This document shows positions 51,577 to 58,773 of a stretch of 64,000 bases of DNA, one piece after another. Every line of letters begins with the position of its first letter. Position 1 is the first letter of the stretch. Below the pieces are notes generated by a model. The model made no database searches. It was not told the origin of the DNA and saw only the letters and a list, made by a program, of their open reading frames with translations. The position numbers were made by a program, and so were the translations under genes. The stretch comes from Oscillospiraceae bacterium (lineage in GTDB: Bacteria; Bacillota; Clostridia; Oscillospirales; Oscillospiraceae), in NCBI GenBank assembly GCA_910574635.1, contig CAJTCG010000007.1, positions 62,001 to 126,000 on the forward strand, in the 5' to 3' direction.

Positions 51577-52575
51577 CTAAACCTCCTCTCCTCCGCAGGG
51601 GCGGTACTCCGAGGTCAGCACCCGCTCCACCACCGGGGCGTCCGGCTTTTCCACCCGGAGGAGAATCTGCTCCCCGGCGACGCGGCCCAATTCCTCCACC
51701 GGCTGGACGATGCGGTCCACCTGGTCATAGTAAAATTCATAGGCCCGGGTGTCGTAGTCCACAAAGCTCACCAGCTCCAGATCTTTCCGGGGGCGGATTC
51801 CCTTCCCCCGGAGGTAGGCGATGGTGACGGAGGCCATCAGGCCCTGGCAGACCAGGATGGCGTCACAGCCCCGCTCCAGCAGCCGCTCCAGGCAGGGCGG
51901 GGCGCTGTCCTCCATGGAGTCGCCGTAGAGGATGAGGTCCTCGTCCTGGGGGAGGCCGCAGTCTGCCATGGCGGTCCGGCAGGCGGCAATCCGCTCCTGG
52001 GTGGTGGAGAGCCTGCGCAGCCCGCCGATGACCCCAATCCGCCGCTTCCCCTGCGCCGCCAGGCGGCAGACGCTGCGGTAGATGGGCTGGAAGTTGGAGA
52101 CGGAAACGGAAGAGTACTTCTGGCTTTCAAAGGTCCGGTCCACCAGCACCACCGGGAACCCGGCGGGAATCAGGCCGTCCAGCCGGGCGAAATCGTCCAT
52201 GGTGCTGGCGACCAAAAGCCCGTCCACCAGCCCGGCGGTGAGGAGGCGCAGGTTCGTCTCCTCCCGGTCCATGCTCTCCTTGGTGTTGGCGATGATGAGG
52301 TGATAGCCCTGGGCGGAGAGGTAATTTTCCGCCGACTCGATGATGGTGCCGAAAAATTTGTTGGAAATATCGGGGACGATGAAGCCGATAGTCTTCTTTT
52401 TCCCCGTGCGGAAGCTCCGGGCGGAGGCGTCTGGGGTGTAGCCCAGCTGCCGGATGGCCTGATAGACCTTCTCCTTGGTTTCCCCGGAGACATAGCGGGT
52501 GGAGTTGATGGTGTGGGAAACGGTGGCGGTGGAGACCCCCGCCAGCCGGGCCACGTCGCTGATGGTGGCTTTCAT
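51577..52575 (-). CDS. LacI-family transcriptional regulator
   Basis: 332 residues. N-terminal HTH MKATISDVARLAGVSTATVS with hinge helix (TPDASARSFRTGKKKTIGFI), then a periplasmic-binding-protein-like ligand domain (VPDISNKFFGTIIESAENYL, LLVASTMDDFARLDGLIPAG, ELVSFVDYDTRAYEFYYDQV). The usual effector is a sugar or nucleoside-like ligand. A minus-strand promoter with a dyad just after the -10 lies upstream. Its palindromic target may also be the one in the promoter of the GGGtGRT operon; this is inference. Confidence 0.92.
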   Translation of the reverse strand: MKATISDVARLAGVSTATVSHTINSTRYVSGETKEKVYQAIRQLGYTPDASARSFRTGKKKTIGFIVPDISNKFFGTIIESAENYLSAQGYHLIIANTKESMDREETNLRLLTAGLVDGLLVASTMDDFARLDGLIPAGFPVVLVDRTFESQKYSSVSVSNFQPIYRSVCRLAAQGKRRIGVIGGLRRLSTTQERIAACRTAMADCGLPQDEDLILYGDSMEDSAPPCLERLLERGCDAILVCQGLMASVTIAYLRGKGIRPRKDLELVSFVDYDTRAYEFYYDQVDRIVQPVEELGRVAGEQILLRVEKPDAPVVERVLTSEYRPCGGEEV

Positions 52576-52603
52576 TGATCGAATCCTTTACGTAACAAAA
52601 AAT

Positions 52604-52658
52604 CGCTTTTGCGCAAGCGGTTAAGTTGTAGTATAAGACAGCTTCTGATTCCCGTCAA
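52604..52658 (-). promoter_or_regulatory. Promoter of the LacI/lipoprotein unit with a downstream dyad
   Basis: Minus-strand TTGACG (complement of 52653-52658), 17-nt spacer, TATACT (complement of 52630-52635). At the transcription start lies CGCTTTTGCGCAAGCG (52604-52619), an imperfect palindrome with a central CG-containing core, a plausible autoregulatory operator. Confidence 0.65.
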
Positions 52659-52694
52659 GCGTTTTTGACGGTTTTTGACAGGAAAATTTTTCCC

Positions 52695-52723
52695 TTGCAA
52701 AGACCGCCGCCCTGTGCTATACT
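52695..52723 (+). promoter_or_regulatory. Promoter of queT
   Basis: TTGCAA at 52695-52700, 17-nt spacer, TATACT at 52718-52723, just before the structured leader and about 70 nt before the start codon. Confidence 0.7.
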
Positions 52724-52725
52724 CT

Positions 52726-52790
52726 CCTGCGGCAGGTGCCATCACCCTGCCCGCCCCGTCGCAGGACGAACCAAAAAAATGGAGGAATTG
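52726..52790 (+). promoter_or_regulatory. Candidate preQ1-type riboswitch leader of queT
   Basis: Nested helices: CCTGCG (52726-52731) with CGCAGG (52760-52765), and inside it GCAGG (52732-52736) with CCTGC (52746-52750). The loop sequence CCAT (52739-52742) can pair with ATGG (52779-52782), forming a pseudoknot across an A-rich strand (AAAAAAA) and covering the first Gs of the Shine-Dalgarno GGAGGA (52781-52786). This is how preQ1 riboswitches shut translation. Class (I, II or III) was not determined. Confidence 0.5.
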
Positions 52791-52793
52791 AAC

Positions 52794-53303
52794 ATGATGA
52801 AAACCCGCTTCCATACCCGGAGGCTGGCCCTGGCCGGCCTTGTGGCCGCTATTTACGCGGCGGCTACCCTGATCCTGCCCATCCCGCAGTACATGGGCGT
52901 CCAGTTCCGCGTGGCGGAGGCCCTGACGGTGCTGCCCTTCCTGTTTCCGGAGGCCATCCCCGGCCTGGCGGTGGGCTGCTTCCTGGCGAACCTGCTGGGC
53001 TCTCCCATCATGCTGGACTGGATCTTCGGCACGCTGGCGACGCTGCTGGCCGCCCTTTGGAGCCGGAGGATGCCCAACGTGTACTTAGCCGCCCTGCCGC
53101 CGGTTGTCTGCAACGCGGTCATCGTGGGGGCGGAAATCGCCTGGTTCGTGGTGCAGGACGGCGGAGCTTTCTGGCCCGCCTATGGGCTGAACGCCCTCAC
53201 CGTGGGATTGGGGGAGCTGGCGGCGTGCTATCTTCTGGGCGTGCCCCTGGCAAAGCTGCTGGGAAAGACCCTGGCGGCCCAGGGCACGCTGGAGGCCCGT
53301 TGA
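52794..53303 (+). CDS. queT: QueT-family queuosine precursor transporter
   Basis: 169 residues with about six membrane helices. The ECF S-component-like pattern LAGLVAAIYAAATLILPIPQ with MGVQFRVAEALTVLPFLFPE is the QueT signature, followed by AVGCFLANLLGSPIMLDWIF. It imports a queuosine precursor (preQ1 or preQ0) with a shared ECF energising module. GGAGGA lies 7 nt before ATG 52794 and is covered by the proposed leader pseudoknot. Confidence 0.85.
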   Translation: MMKTRFHTRRLALAGLVAAIYAAATLILPIPQYMGVQFRVAEALTVLPFLFPEAIPGLAVGCFLANLLGSPIMLDWIFGTLATLLAALWSRRMPNVYLAALPPVVCNAVIVGAEIAWFVVQDGGAFWPAYGLNALTVGLGELAACYLLGVPLAKLLGKTLAAQGTLEAR

Positions 53304-53312
53304 GATGAGAGA

Positions 53313-53338
53313 AAAGGGACCGCTTTTGCGGTCCCTTT
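53313..53338 (+). terminator. Terminator after queT
   Basis: AAAGGGACCGC at 53313-53323, loop TTTT, exact complement at 53328-53338, whose 3' arm ends in TTT. It abuts the stop of the convergent nitroreductase gene. Confidence 0.85.
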
Positions 53339-53340
53339 CC

Positions 53341-54003
53341 TTATGCCCAGCAGAAGGCTTCCCTCCCGGCCCCGATTTCAAAGTGGTACTTCCCGATGCC
53401 AAGATCCACGCCGGAGAACGCGCCGCCGCAGGTTATGGAGACCTTCCGTCCCTCTCCCCGGACGGTGAATGCCTGCCGGTTCAGCGCCGTGGGCGCCAGC
53501 AAAAGGGCCTCCACCCCCTTGACGAACCACTCCGGAGCCGGACCGGCATAGGAGGCAACCTCCTCCGGCCGCTTGGACCTGTGGGGCACGCCCTGCGTCC
53601 GGCCATAGCCCAGGGCGATGAGGCCCAGGATTTTCCCGGCCCCGGGGGCGGCGTTCCGCTCCACGCCCTTCCGGCTGTATGTCCCCCCGACCCACCAGGA
53701 GTTGAGCCCCAGGGTCTGGGCGAAAAGCATCATATCCGCCCCGCAGTACCCAACCGCCTCGTCCAGGCCGGGCCTGTCCGGACCCGCCAGGATGAGGTAG
53801 TTGCGGACCCCCTTGGCCAAAAAGAGCTTCAGGGCGGGGCCGAAGGCCTCCGTATTCTCCGTCACCAGGCTCATGGCCAGGCCGCGGCGTTCGTTGCCGC
53901 CCCGCATCCGCTCGTCCAGCCGGGCGAGAAGGTCTTGGGGAATTTTTTCCTCCGTGTACCGCCGGACCGTGTGGCGGGTCCGCATGGCCTCTTCCAGGGT
54001 CAT
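53341..54003 (-). CDS. Nitroreductase-family flavoprotein
   Basis: 220 residues. N-terminal EAMRTRHTVRRYTEEKIPQD is the FMN-phosphate-binding RR.Y pattern; VGYCGADMMLFAQTLGLNSW matches the ILAA-like helix of the family, with late ILGLIALGYGRTQGVP. It likely transfers hydride from NAD(P)H to FMN and then to a small acceptor. It is monocistronic, convergent with queT and divergent from the third ECF sigma gene; GGGAGGCG lies before the start. Confidence 0.85.
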   Translation of the reverse strand: MTLEEAMRTRHTVRRYTEEKIPQDLLARLDERMRGGNERRGLAMSLVTENTEAFGPALKLFLAKGVRNYLILAGPDRPGLDEAVGYCGADMMLFAQTLGLNSWWVGGTYSRKGVERNAAPGAGKILGLIALGYGRTQGVPHRSKRPEEVASYAGPAPEWFVKGVEALLLAPTALNRQAFTVRGEGRKVSITCGGAFSGVDLGIGKYHFEIGAGREAFCWA

Positions 54004-54094
54004 AAAAGCGCCTCCCTTTCGGGTGTGTTGCGATGGTTCATGTTACCACGCCCTCCGGCGGGCTTGGTGAATTTTTTAAAAATTCCCAGAATTT

Positions 54095-54123
54095 TGAGAC
54101 AAGGCCCCTCCTCCCGTCGTACA
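54095..54123 (+). promoter_or_regulatory. ECF-type promoter of the third sigma operon
   Basis: TGAGAC at 54095-54100, 17-nt spacer, CGTACA at 54118-54123, 43 nt before the start codon. The spacing equals that of the two ECF-like promoters at 28.6 and 30.5 kb, but the hexamers differ, so it is likely read by the sigma factor it drives. Confidence 0.55.
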
Positions 54124-54165
54124 ATCAGTGAGAGTACTCCCATCCCGACAAATCGAGGACGACAT

Positions 54166-54648
54166 ATGAACAAGGCCTGCTTTAACGACGCCGCCCGGCG
54201 CTATCAGAATATGGTCTACCGGACCGCCCTCCACGCCCTGGGAAGCCCCCAGGACGCGGAGGACGCCGTCCAGGAGGTCTTCCTGCGCCTGTTTCAGTAC
54301 AGGGGAACCTTTGAAAGCGAGGAGCACCTGCGGCGCTGGCTGCTGCGGGTGACGGTGAACTATGGCCGGGATCTGCTGAAAAGCCCCTGGCGGAAGCGCC
54401 GGGTCTCCTGGGAGGAGACGCCGGAAATTCCGGTTTTCGACCGGCCCGGGCAGGCGGCGCTGTACCGGGAGGTCATGGCCCTGCCGGAGAAATACCGGAC
54501 GGTGCTGAACCTCTTCTACTATGAAGAGCTCAGCGTCCGGGAGATCGGGACGCTGCTGGGGGTGGAGGCCTCCACGGTGACCACCCGGCTGGCCCGGGCC
54601 CGGAAGCGGCTGAGAGAACGTTTGGGGGAGGACTGGCAGGATGAGTAA
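54166..54648 (+). CDS. ECF-type RNA polymerase sigma factor
   Basis: 160 residues from ATG 54166; the longer open frame covers the antisense nitroreductase. Region 2: ARRYQNMVYRTALHALGSPQ, DAEDAVQEVFLRLFQYRGTF; region 4: MALPEKYRTVLNLFYYEELS, IGTLLGVEASTVTTRLARAR. GAGGACGAC precedes the ATG, a weak ribosome site. Its end overlaps the next start by 8 nt. Confidence 0.9.
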   Translation: MNKACFNDAARRYQNMVYRTALHALGSPQDAEDAVQEVFLRLFQYRGTFESEEHLRRWLLRVTVNYGRDLLKSPWRKRRVSWEETPEIPVFDRPGQAALYREVMALPEKYRTVLNLFYYEELSVREIGTLLGVEASTVTTRLARARKRLRERLGEDWQDE

Positions 54649-56476
54649 CCGGGAATTTTACCAGGAGACCTTCTCCCAGGTCCGGGGAACCGGAGAAATC
54701 CGATGGGAGGATTATGAGATGAGAAGACGGGGAAAGAGCCTGAAATGGTTTGTGACGCTGGCAGCGTCCGTCGCCCTGCTGGCGGCGTTGTCCGCCCTGG
54801 CGGTGGCGGCCAACTTCTTCGGCCTGCGGGACGCGCTGCTGCCGGAGAAGGGCAGCGTGAACGTGACGGACGAGCGGGGGGTGGTGGTCCCCGGGGAATA
54901 CGAGTACAAGGACTTCGTCAGCCTCTCCGGCTGGGCGGACACACCGGAGAGCAGGGCCCTGGCGGAGTGGCAGGCGTTTTTGGAGGGCTATGACCAGGAC
55001 GGGGCCATTATCAGCGAGATTGGAAACACCCCCACGGGCTTTGAGGAGCGCTACGGGAACTATCTGGTTTACACACAGGAGATGGCCGGCAAGCTGGAGG
55101 AGATCATCGCCAAATATGATTTAAAGCTCCACCAGTGGATGGAAGTCGTTATGCCGGAGATCTGGCCCACGGCCGTGGGGAACTTTTTTAAGGAGAATGT
55201 TGCCCCTTACTCCGGCTATATCTACGAAAACGGCACCTTTCGCTTCGACGGCGGCGCGGAGCTGGGGGCCGGGGAGCTGAAGGGCTACGGACCCATTGAG
55301 TATCAGTTCAGCCGCTCCGTCAAGGGGACCTTTGACGACGTGGCGCTGAACATCGGGGATCTCGGCGGCTTTGAGGAGTGGGGATACCGGGCGTCGGACG
55401 GGACATCCGTCACCCTGGGCCTGGGGGAGCGGAACCGCTCCTTGATTCTGGCGGACCTGGGGGACAGCTTCGTGCTGGTGAACGTGCTGACAGGCCGGGA
55501 GGGGGACGACACCTTCTCCTCCGGCCCCATTGGCCGGGAGGAGCTGGAGGAGCTGGCGGACAGCTTCTTCTATTCCGCCCTGACGCCGGTGAGGGAGCCG
55601 GACCGGGACGCCCTCCTGGACGCCAACGCCCGGTATCTGGAGGACCTGGAGAACCAGCCCGTTGAGACCCTGCCCTCGGAGTCCGAGGACCCGCTGTATA
55701 CCCGGACGGGAATCCGGAGCGACGTGGCCCGGGACTTTGTTCTCCTGCTGGCGGAGCGCATCAAGGATGGGCGGCGGGAGGAAATCGCGGACCTTCTGGT
55801 TTACCCCGCCCAGGTGGAGACGTCCGGCAGAATTGATACGGTAAGCTCCCCGGAGGAATTTCTGCGGTACTATGATGAAACCGTGGGGCAAAGCGCCCTG
55901 TCCCTGGCGGCGGACATGGCCTGGGAGCCCGCCCCCTCGGAGGCGTTCAGCGACGGCAGCGGCCTGGCCTCGGCGGCTGACGGCGCGGTGTGGTTCGGGC
56001 TGGTGGAGGACGGCGTGATTCGGATTTTCACCCTCCAGACGGATCAGTGGAGCATCCGGGCGGGAAACGGAACCATCACCCAGGACGGCGGGGGCGATCT
56101 GTACGAAGCCCTCTCCCTGGACGAGGGGCGGGAATTTCTCCTGCATCTGGCGGACCTCATCGACCGGGGAGAACGGGAGGAAATCGCGGGCCTGCTGGCC
56201 TACCCCGCCCAAGTGAAGGCCCCCGGCGGCGAATGGACGGCAAACACGCCGGAGGAATTCCTGGCCTGTTACGACGAGACCTTTGGAACCGGCGGAAGCA
56301 CGCTGGCGGCGGACCTCCGGGCGGACCCGGAGCCGGTTTTGGACGGCGGCGGCGGGCTGGCTTCGGCCCTCGGCGAGACGGTGTGGTTTGGACGGGCGGA
56401 GGGAAGGCTCCGGATTTTCTCCCTCGAGTCGGATGTGTGGCTGTGGAGTATCCGCTATATGGGCGAGAAGCCATAA
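54641..56476 (+). CDS. Putative membrane-anchored anti-sigma protein with a C-terminal tandem repeat
   Basis: 611 residues. Short N-terminal cytoplasmic segment (YQETFSQVRGTGEIRWEDYE), one membrane helix (FVTLAASVALLAALSALAVA), then a long extracellular part. Its last 250 residues contain two homologous units of about 110 residues: one with RDFVLLLAERIKDGRREEIA, the other with REFLLHLADLIDRGEREEIA. Each has a YPAQV core, PEEFL.YDET, and an ending IRIF or LRIFSL. Such repeats look like a ligand-sensing domain outside the cell. The N-terminus does not share the EP.FSP.Y...LADP block of the other two anti-sigma proteins here. Confidence 0.75.
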   Translation: MSNREFYQETFSQVRGTGEIRWEDYEMRRRGKSLKWFVTLAASVALLAALSALAVAANFFGLRDALLPEKGSVNVTDERGVVVPGEYEYKDFVSLSGWADTPESRALAEWQAFLEGYDQDGAIISEIGNTPTGFEERYGNYLVYTQEMAGKLEEIIAKYDLKLHQWMEVVMPEIWPTAVGNFFKENVAPYSGYIYENGTFRFDGGAELGAGELKGYGPIEYQFSRSVKGTFDDVALNIGDLGGFEEWGYRASDGTSVTLGLGERNRSLILADLGDSFVLVNVLTGREGDDTFSSGPIGREELEELADSFFYSALTPVREPDRDALLDANARYLEDLENQPVETLPSESEDPLYTRTGIRSDVARDFVLLLAERIKDGRREEIADLLVYPAQVETSGRIDTVSSPEEFLRYYDETVGQSALSLAADMAWEPAPSEAFSDGSGLASAADGAVWFGLVEDGVIRIFTLQTDQWSIRAGNGTITQDGGGDLYEALSLDEGREFLLHLADLIDRGEREEIAGLLAYPAQVKAPGGEWTANTPEEFLACYDETFGTGGSTLAADLRADPEPVLDGGGGLASALGETVWFGRAEGRLRIFSLESDVWLWSIRYMGEKP

Positions 56477-56480
56477 GGAC

Positions 56481-56520
56481 AAAAGAAGGGCCGGGAGCAT
56501 CCGTTCCCGGCCCTTCTTTT
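56481..56520. terminator. Bidirectional terminator
   Basis: AAAAGAAGGGCCGGGA at 56481-56496 and its exact complement at 56505-56520, with an 8-nt loop. Both sides end in runs of A/T, so it terminates the sigma operon and the CatA-like gene. Confidence 0.9.
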
Positions 56521-57139
56521 ACAGCGCCTCGATGAGCTTGGTCAATTCCTGGTGGAACCGGCCCACATGGAGGCCGTCCACAAAGCGGTGGTTCAGCTCC
56601 AGGGAGATGTGGAGCACCTTCCGCTCCCCCTCCTGGGCGTATTTTCCCCAGGCGATCCGGGGCACGGCGTCGTCCGGGTCGAAGTTCCGCTCGTTGGTCA
56701 GGGCCGTCAGCTCCACCCAGGGAAGGCAGGTGAAGTAAATCAAATCCAGGCTGTCCTCCTGGTCCAGGAAGGTGGTCTGGGCGGCACTTTTCGCCCTGGC
56801 GGCGGCGCAGAAGGCTTGGAGATCCTCCTCCATGGGCAGGGTGACGATGTGGAACCGCTCCGCCCCGGGCTTTCGATCCGTGAAGCTGGGATTTCTCCGG
56901 TCAAAGAGGACCAGGTCCTCCCCCCGGAGGGCGTAGCGGAACGCCTCCACGCCGTTGACGGCCCGGGTGCAGAGGTAAACCAGGGAATGGTAGAAGGAGA
57001 GGCGGTTTTCCTTGGTAAACTGGTACAGCCGGGTGACGTCCTGGCGGAAGGTGACGGAGAAAAAGGGCTGGGACATGGGGGAGAAGAAGTCAAACAGCTC
57101 CCGCCGGGGCCACGCGGCCCGGTCGACGATGTGGGTCAT
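56519..57139 (-). CDS. CatA-like O-acetyltransferase
   Basis: 206 residues from ATG 57139 (AAAGGAGGG upstream), close to the 210-220 of chloramphenicol acetyltransferases. The family motif HHxxxDG appears as LELNHRFVDGLHVGRFHQEL: the catalytic His and the Asp of the motif are kept, while the preceding His is Asn. Early FFSVTFRQDVTRLYQFTK and LSFYHSLVYLCTRAVNGVEA match the type A fold. Whether it acts on chloramphenicol or on another hydroxyl acceptor is unknown. Divergent from rsmA. Confidence 0.8.
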   Translation of the reverse strand: MTHIVDRAAWPRRELFDFFSPMSQPFFSVTFRQDVTRLYQFTKENRLSFYHSLVYLCTRAVNGVEAFRYALRGEDLVLFDRRNPSFTDRKPGAERFHIVTLPMEEDLQAFCAAARAKSAAQTTFLDQEDSLDLIYFTCLPWVELTALTNERNFDPDDAVPRIAWGKYAQEGERKVLHISLELNHRFVDGLHVGRFHQELTKLIEAL

Positions 57140-57275
57140 GGAGGGCCCTCCTTTCTGATGGAAATAGTATATCAAATTCTCTAGGAATTGCAAGTCCTGT
57201 GCAGTTTTCCCCTTTCCTCCCGGCCGGTTTTCTGATATACTGCCCTTGAAACTCAAACCGAAAGGCGGACAAGCC

Positions 57276-58127
57276 ATGAATCTCTGCGGCCGGGAAGACC
57301 TCCGCGCCCTTCTGGGGCGGCACGGCTTCCATTTCTCCAAGTCCATGGGACAAAACTTCCTCATTGACCCCGCCGTCCCGGCGGCAATATCCGCCGCCTC
57401 CCAGGCGGAGGGAAGCTGCGGCGTGCTGGAAATCGGGCCGGGCGTGGGGTGCCTGACGGCGGAGCTGGCGGAGCGGGCCGGGAGGGTGGTTTCCATCGAG
57501 CTGGACCAGAAGCTCCTCCCCGTGCTGGCGGAGACCATGGCCCCCTACCCAAATGTTGAAATCGTCCCCGGGGACGCGCTGAAGCTGGACCTTGCCGCCC
57601 TGGCGGCGGAGAAATTTCGGGGCCTGCGGCCCCTGGTCTGCGCGAACCTCCCCTACAACATCACCACCCCGGTGCTGACGAAGCTGGTGGAGACCCCCTG
57701 CTTTGAGAGCGTTACCGTCCTCCTCCAAAAGGAGGTGGCCCGCCGCCTGGCGGCGGCGCAGGGATCTTCCGGCGGCGGGGCCTTTACCCTGTGGCTCCAA
57801 TACCATATGGAGACGGAGGTCCTTTTCGACGTGCCCGCGGCCAAGTTCTTCCCCGCCCCCAAGGTGGATTCCGCCGTCCTCCGCTGCGTCCGGCGGGAGC
57901 GGCCCGCCGTGGAGGCGGCGGACGAGGCGTTTTTCTTCCGGGTGGTCCGGGGGGCCTTCCTCCTCCGGCGAAAGACCCTGGTGAACAGCCTTTCCGCCGC
58001 TCTGCCGGAGGCGGGGAAGGAGCGGGTCCAGGCGGTCATTCAGGACTGCGGCCTCCCCCCCGCCGTCCGGGGAGAGAAGCTGACCCTGGAGGATTTCGCC
58101 CGGTTGGCGGCGGCCCTGCAAAATTGA
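57276..58127 (+). CDS. rsmA: 16S rRNA (adenine1518/1519-N6) dimethyltransferase
   Basis: 283 residues. SAM-binding motif I LEIGPGVGCLTAELAERAG, the start SMGQNFLIDPAVPAAISAAS, and the catalytic motif IV ANLPYNITTPVLTKLV. It methylates A1518 and A1519 in the 30S subunit, a late step of ribosome assembly. It is the first of a plus-strand group with a small membrane protein, Mini-RNase III and RqcH, all tied to RNA and translation. Confidence 0.95.
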   Translation: MNLCGREDLRALLGRHGFHFSKSMGQNFLIDPAVPAAISAASQAEGSCGVLEIGPGVGCLTAELAERAGRVVSIELDQKLLPVLAETMAPYPNVEIVPGDALKLDLAALAAEKFRGLRPLVCANLPYNITTPVLTKLVETPCFESVTVLLQKEVARRLAAAQGSSGGGAFTLWLQYHMETEVLFDVPAAKFFPAPKVDSAVLRCVRRERPAVEAADEAFFFRVVRGAFLLRRKTLVNSLSAALPEAGKERVQAVIQDCGLPPAVRGEKLTLEDFARLAAALQN

Positions 58128-58147
58128 TGGAACGGAGCGTTGAAGCC

Positions 58148-58321
58148 ATGCAAGAAAACAACAAGATTGAGATTGTGGAAAAGTCCGTGAAAACGGGCAT
58201 TACGTTTGGAAGCGCCCTGGCAATGGTTATCAGCTATACCAACTGGCATTCTGTGGGCTGGGCCGTCATTCACGGCCTCATGAGCTGGCTGTACGTTATT
58301 TATTACATCCTGCGGTATTGA
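58148..58321 (+). CDS. Small membrane protein, 57 residues
   Basis: MQENNKIEIVEKSVKTGITF then GSALAMVISYTNWHSVGWAV ends in a hydrophobic C-terminal helix (MSWLYVIYYILRY). One or two membrane spans. It is 20 nt after rsmA and 35 nt before mrnC, in the same direction. An upstream start at 58127 overlaps the rsmA stop and gives an extra seven residues, but GGAG near 58133 favours ATG 58148. Function unknown. Confidence 0.6.
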   Translation: MQENNKIEIVEKSVKTGITFGSALAMVISYTNWHSVGWAVIHGLMSWLYVIYYILRY

Positions 58322-58356
58322 CCGGCGGCGCCGGGACTTAAAATAAGGAGCGTGCT

Positions 58357-58773
58357 ATGGAAAACTACTTTCACCCGGAGCTGAGCCGGGACCGCCTTTT
58401 GGAAATCAGCTCCATCGGCCTGGCCCACATGGGGGACGCGGTGTTTGAGCTGCTGGTCCGCGCCTGGCTCTGCGCCCACGGCGGGGCCACGGGAAGGGGG
58501 ATGCACCGCTCCGCCGTCCGTCTGGTCTGCGCCGAGTCCCAGGCGGAGAAGGCGGAGAAAATCAAGCCCCTGCTGACGGAGGAGGAAACGGCCGTCTTCC
58601 GCCGGGGGCGGAACGCCCAGGTCCACACCGTCCCCCACCACGCCAGCCGGGCCCAGTACGGCGAGGCCACGGCCCTGGAGGCCCTGCTGGGCTGGCTCTA
58701 TCTCCAGGGAAAGACGGAGCGGATCAACCAGCTCTTTTGCATCATGATGGAGGAGGAAGCCCATGGCGATTGA
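58357..58773 (+). CDS. mrnC: Mini-ribonuclease III
   Basis: 138 residues, the size of the dsRNA-binding-domain-free RNase III found in Firmicutes. Catalytic helix: GLAHMGDAVFELLVRAWLCA, with VLYWE-type equivalent in ATALEALLGWLYLQGKTERI carrying the second acidic cluster. It matures 23S rRNA ends. AATAAGGAG precedes the ATG, and its stop overlaps the rqcH start by 11 nt. Confidence 0.9.
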   Translation: MENYFHPELSRDRLLEISSIGLAHMGDAVFELLVRAWLCAHGGATGRGMHRSAVRLVCAESQAEKAEKIKPLLTEEETAVFRRGRNAQVHTVPHHASRAQYGEATALEALLGWLYLQGKTERINQLFCIMMEEEAHGD

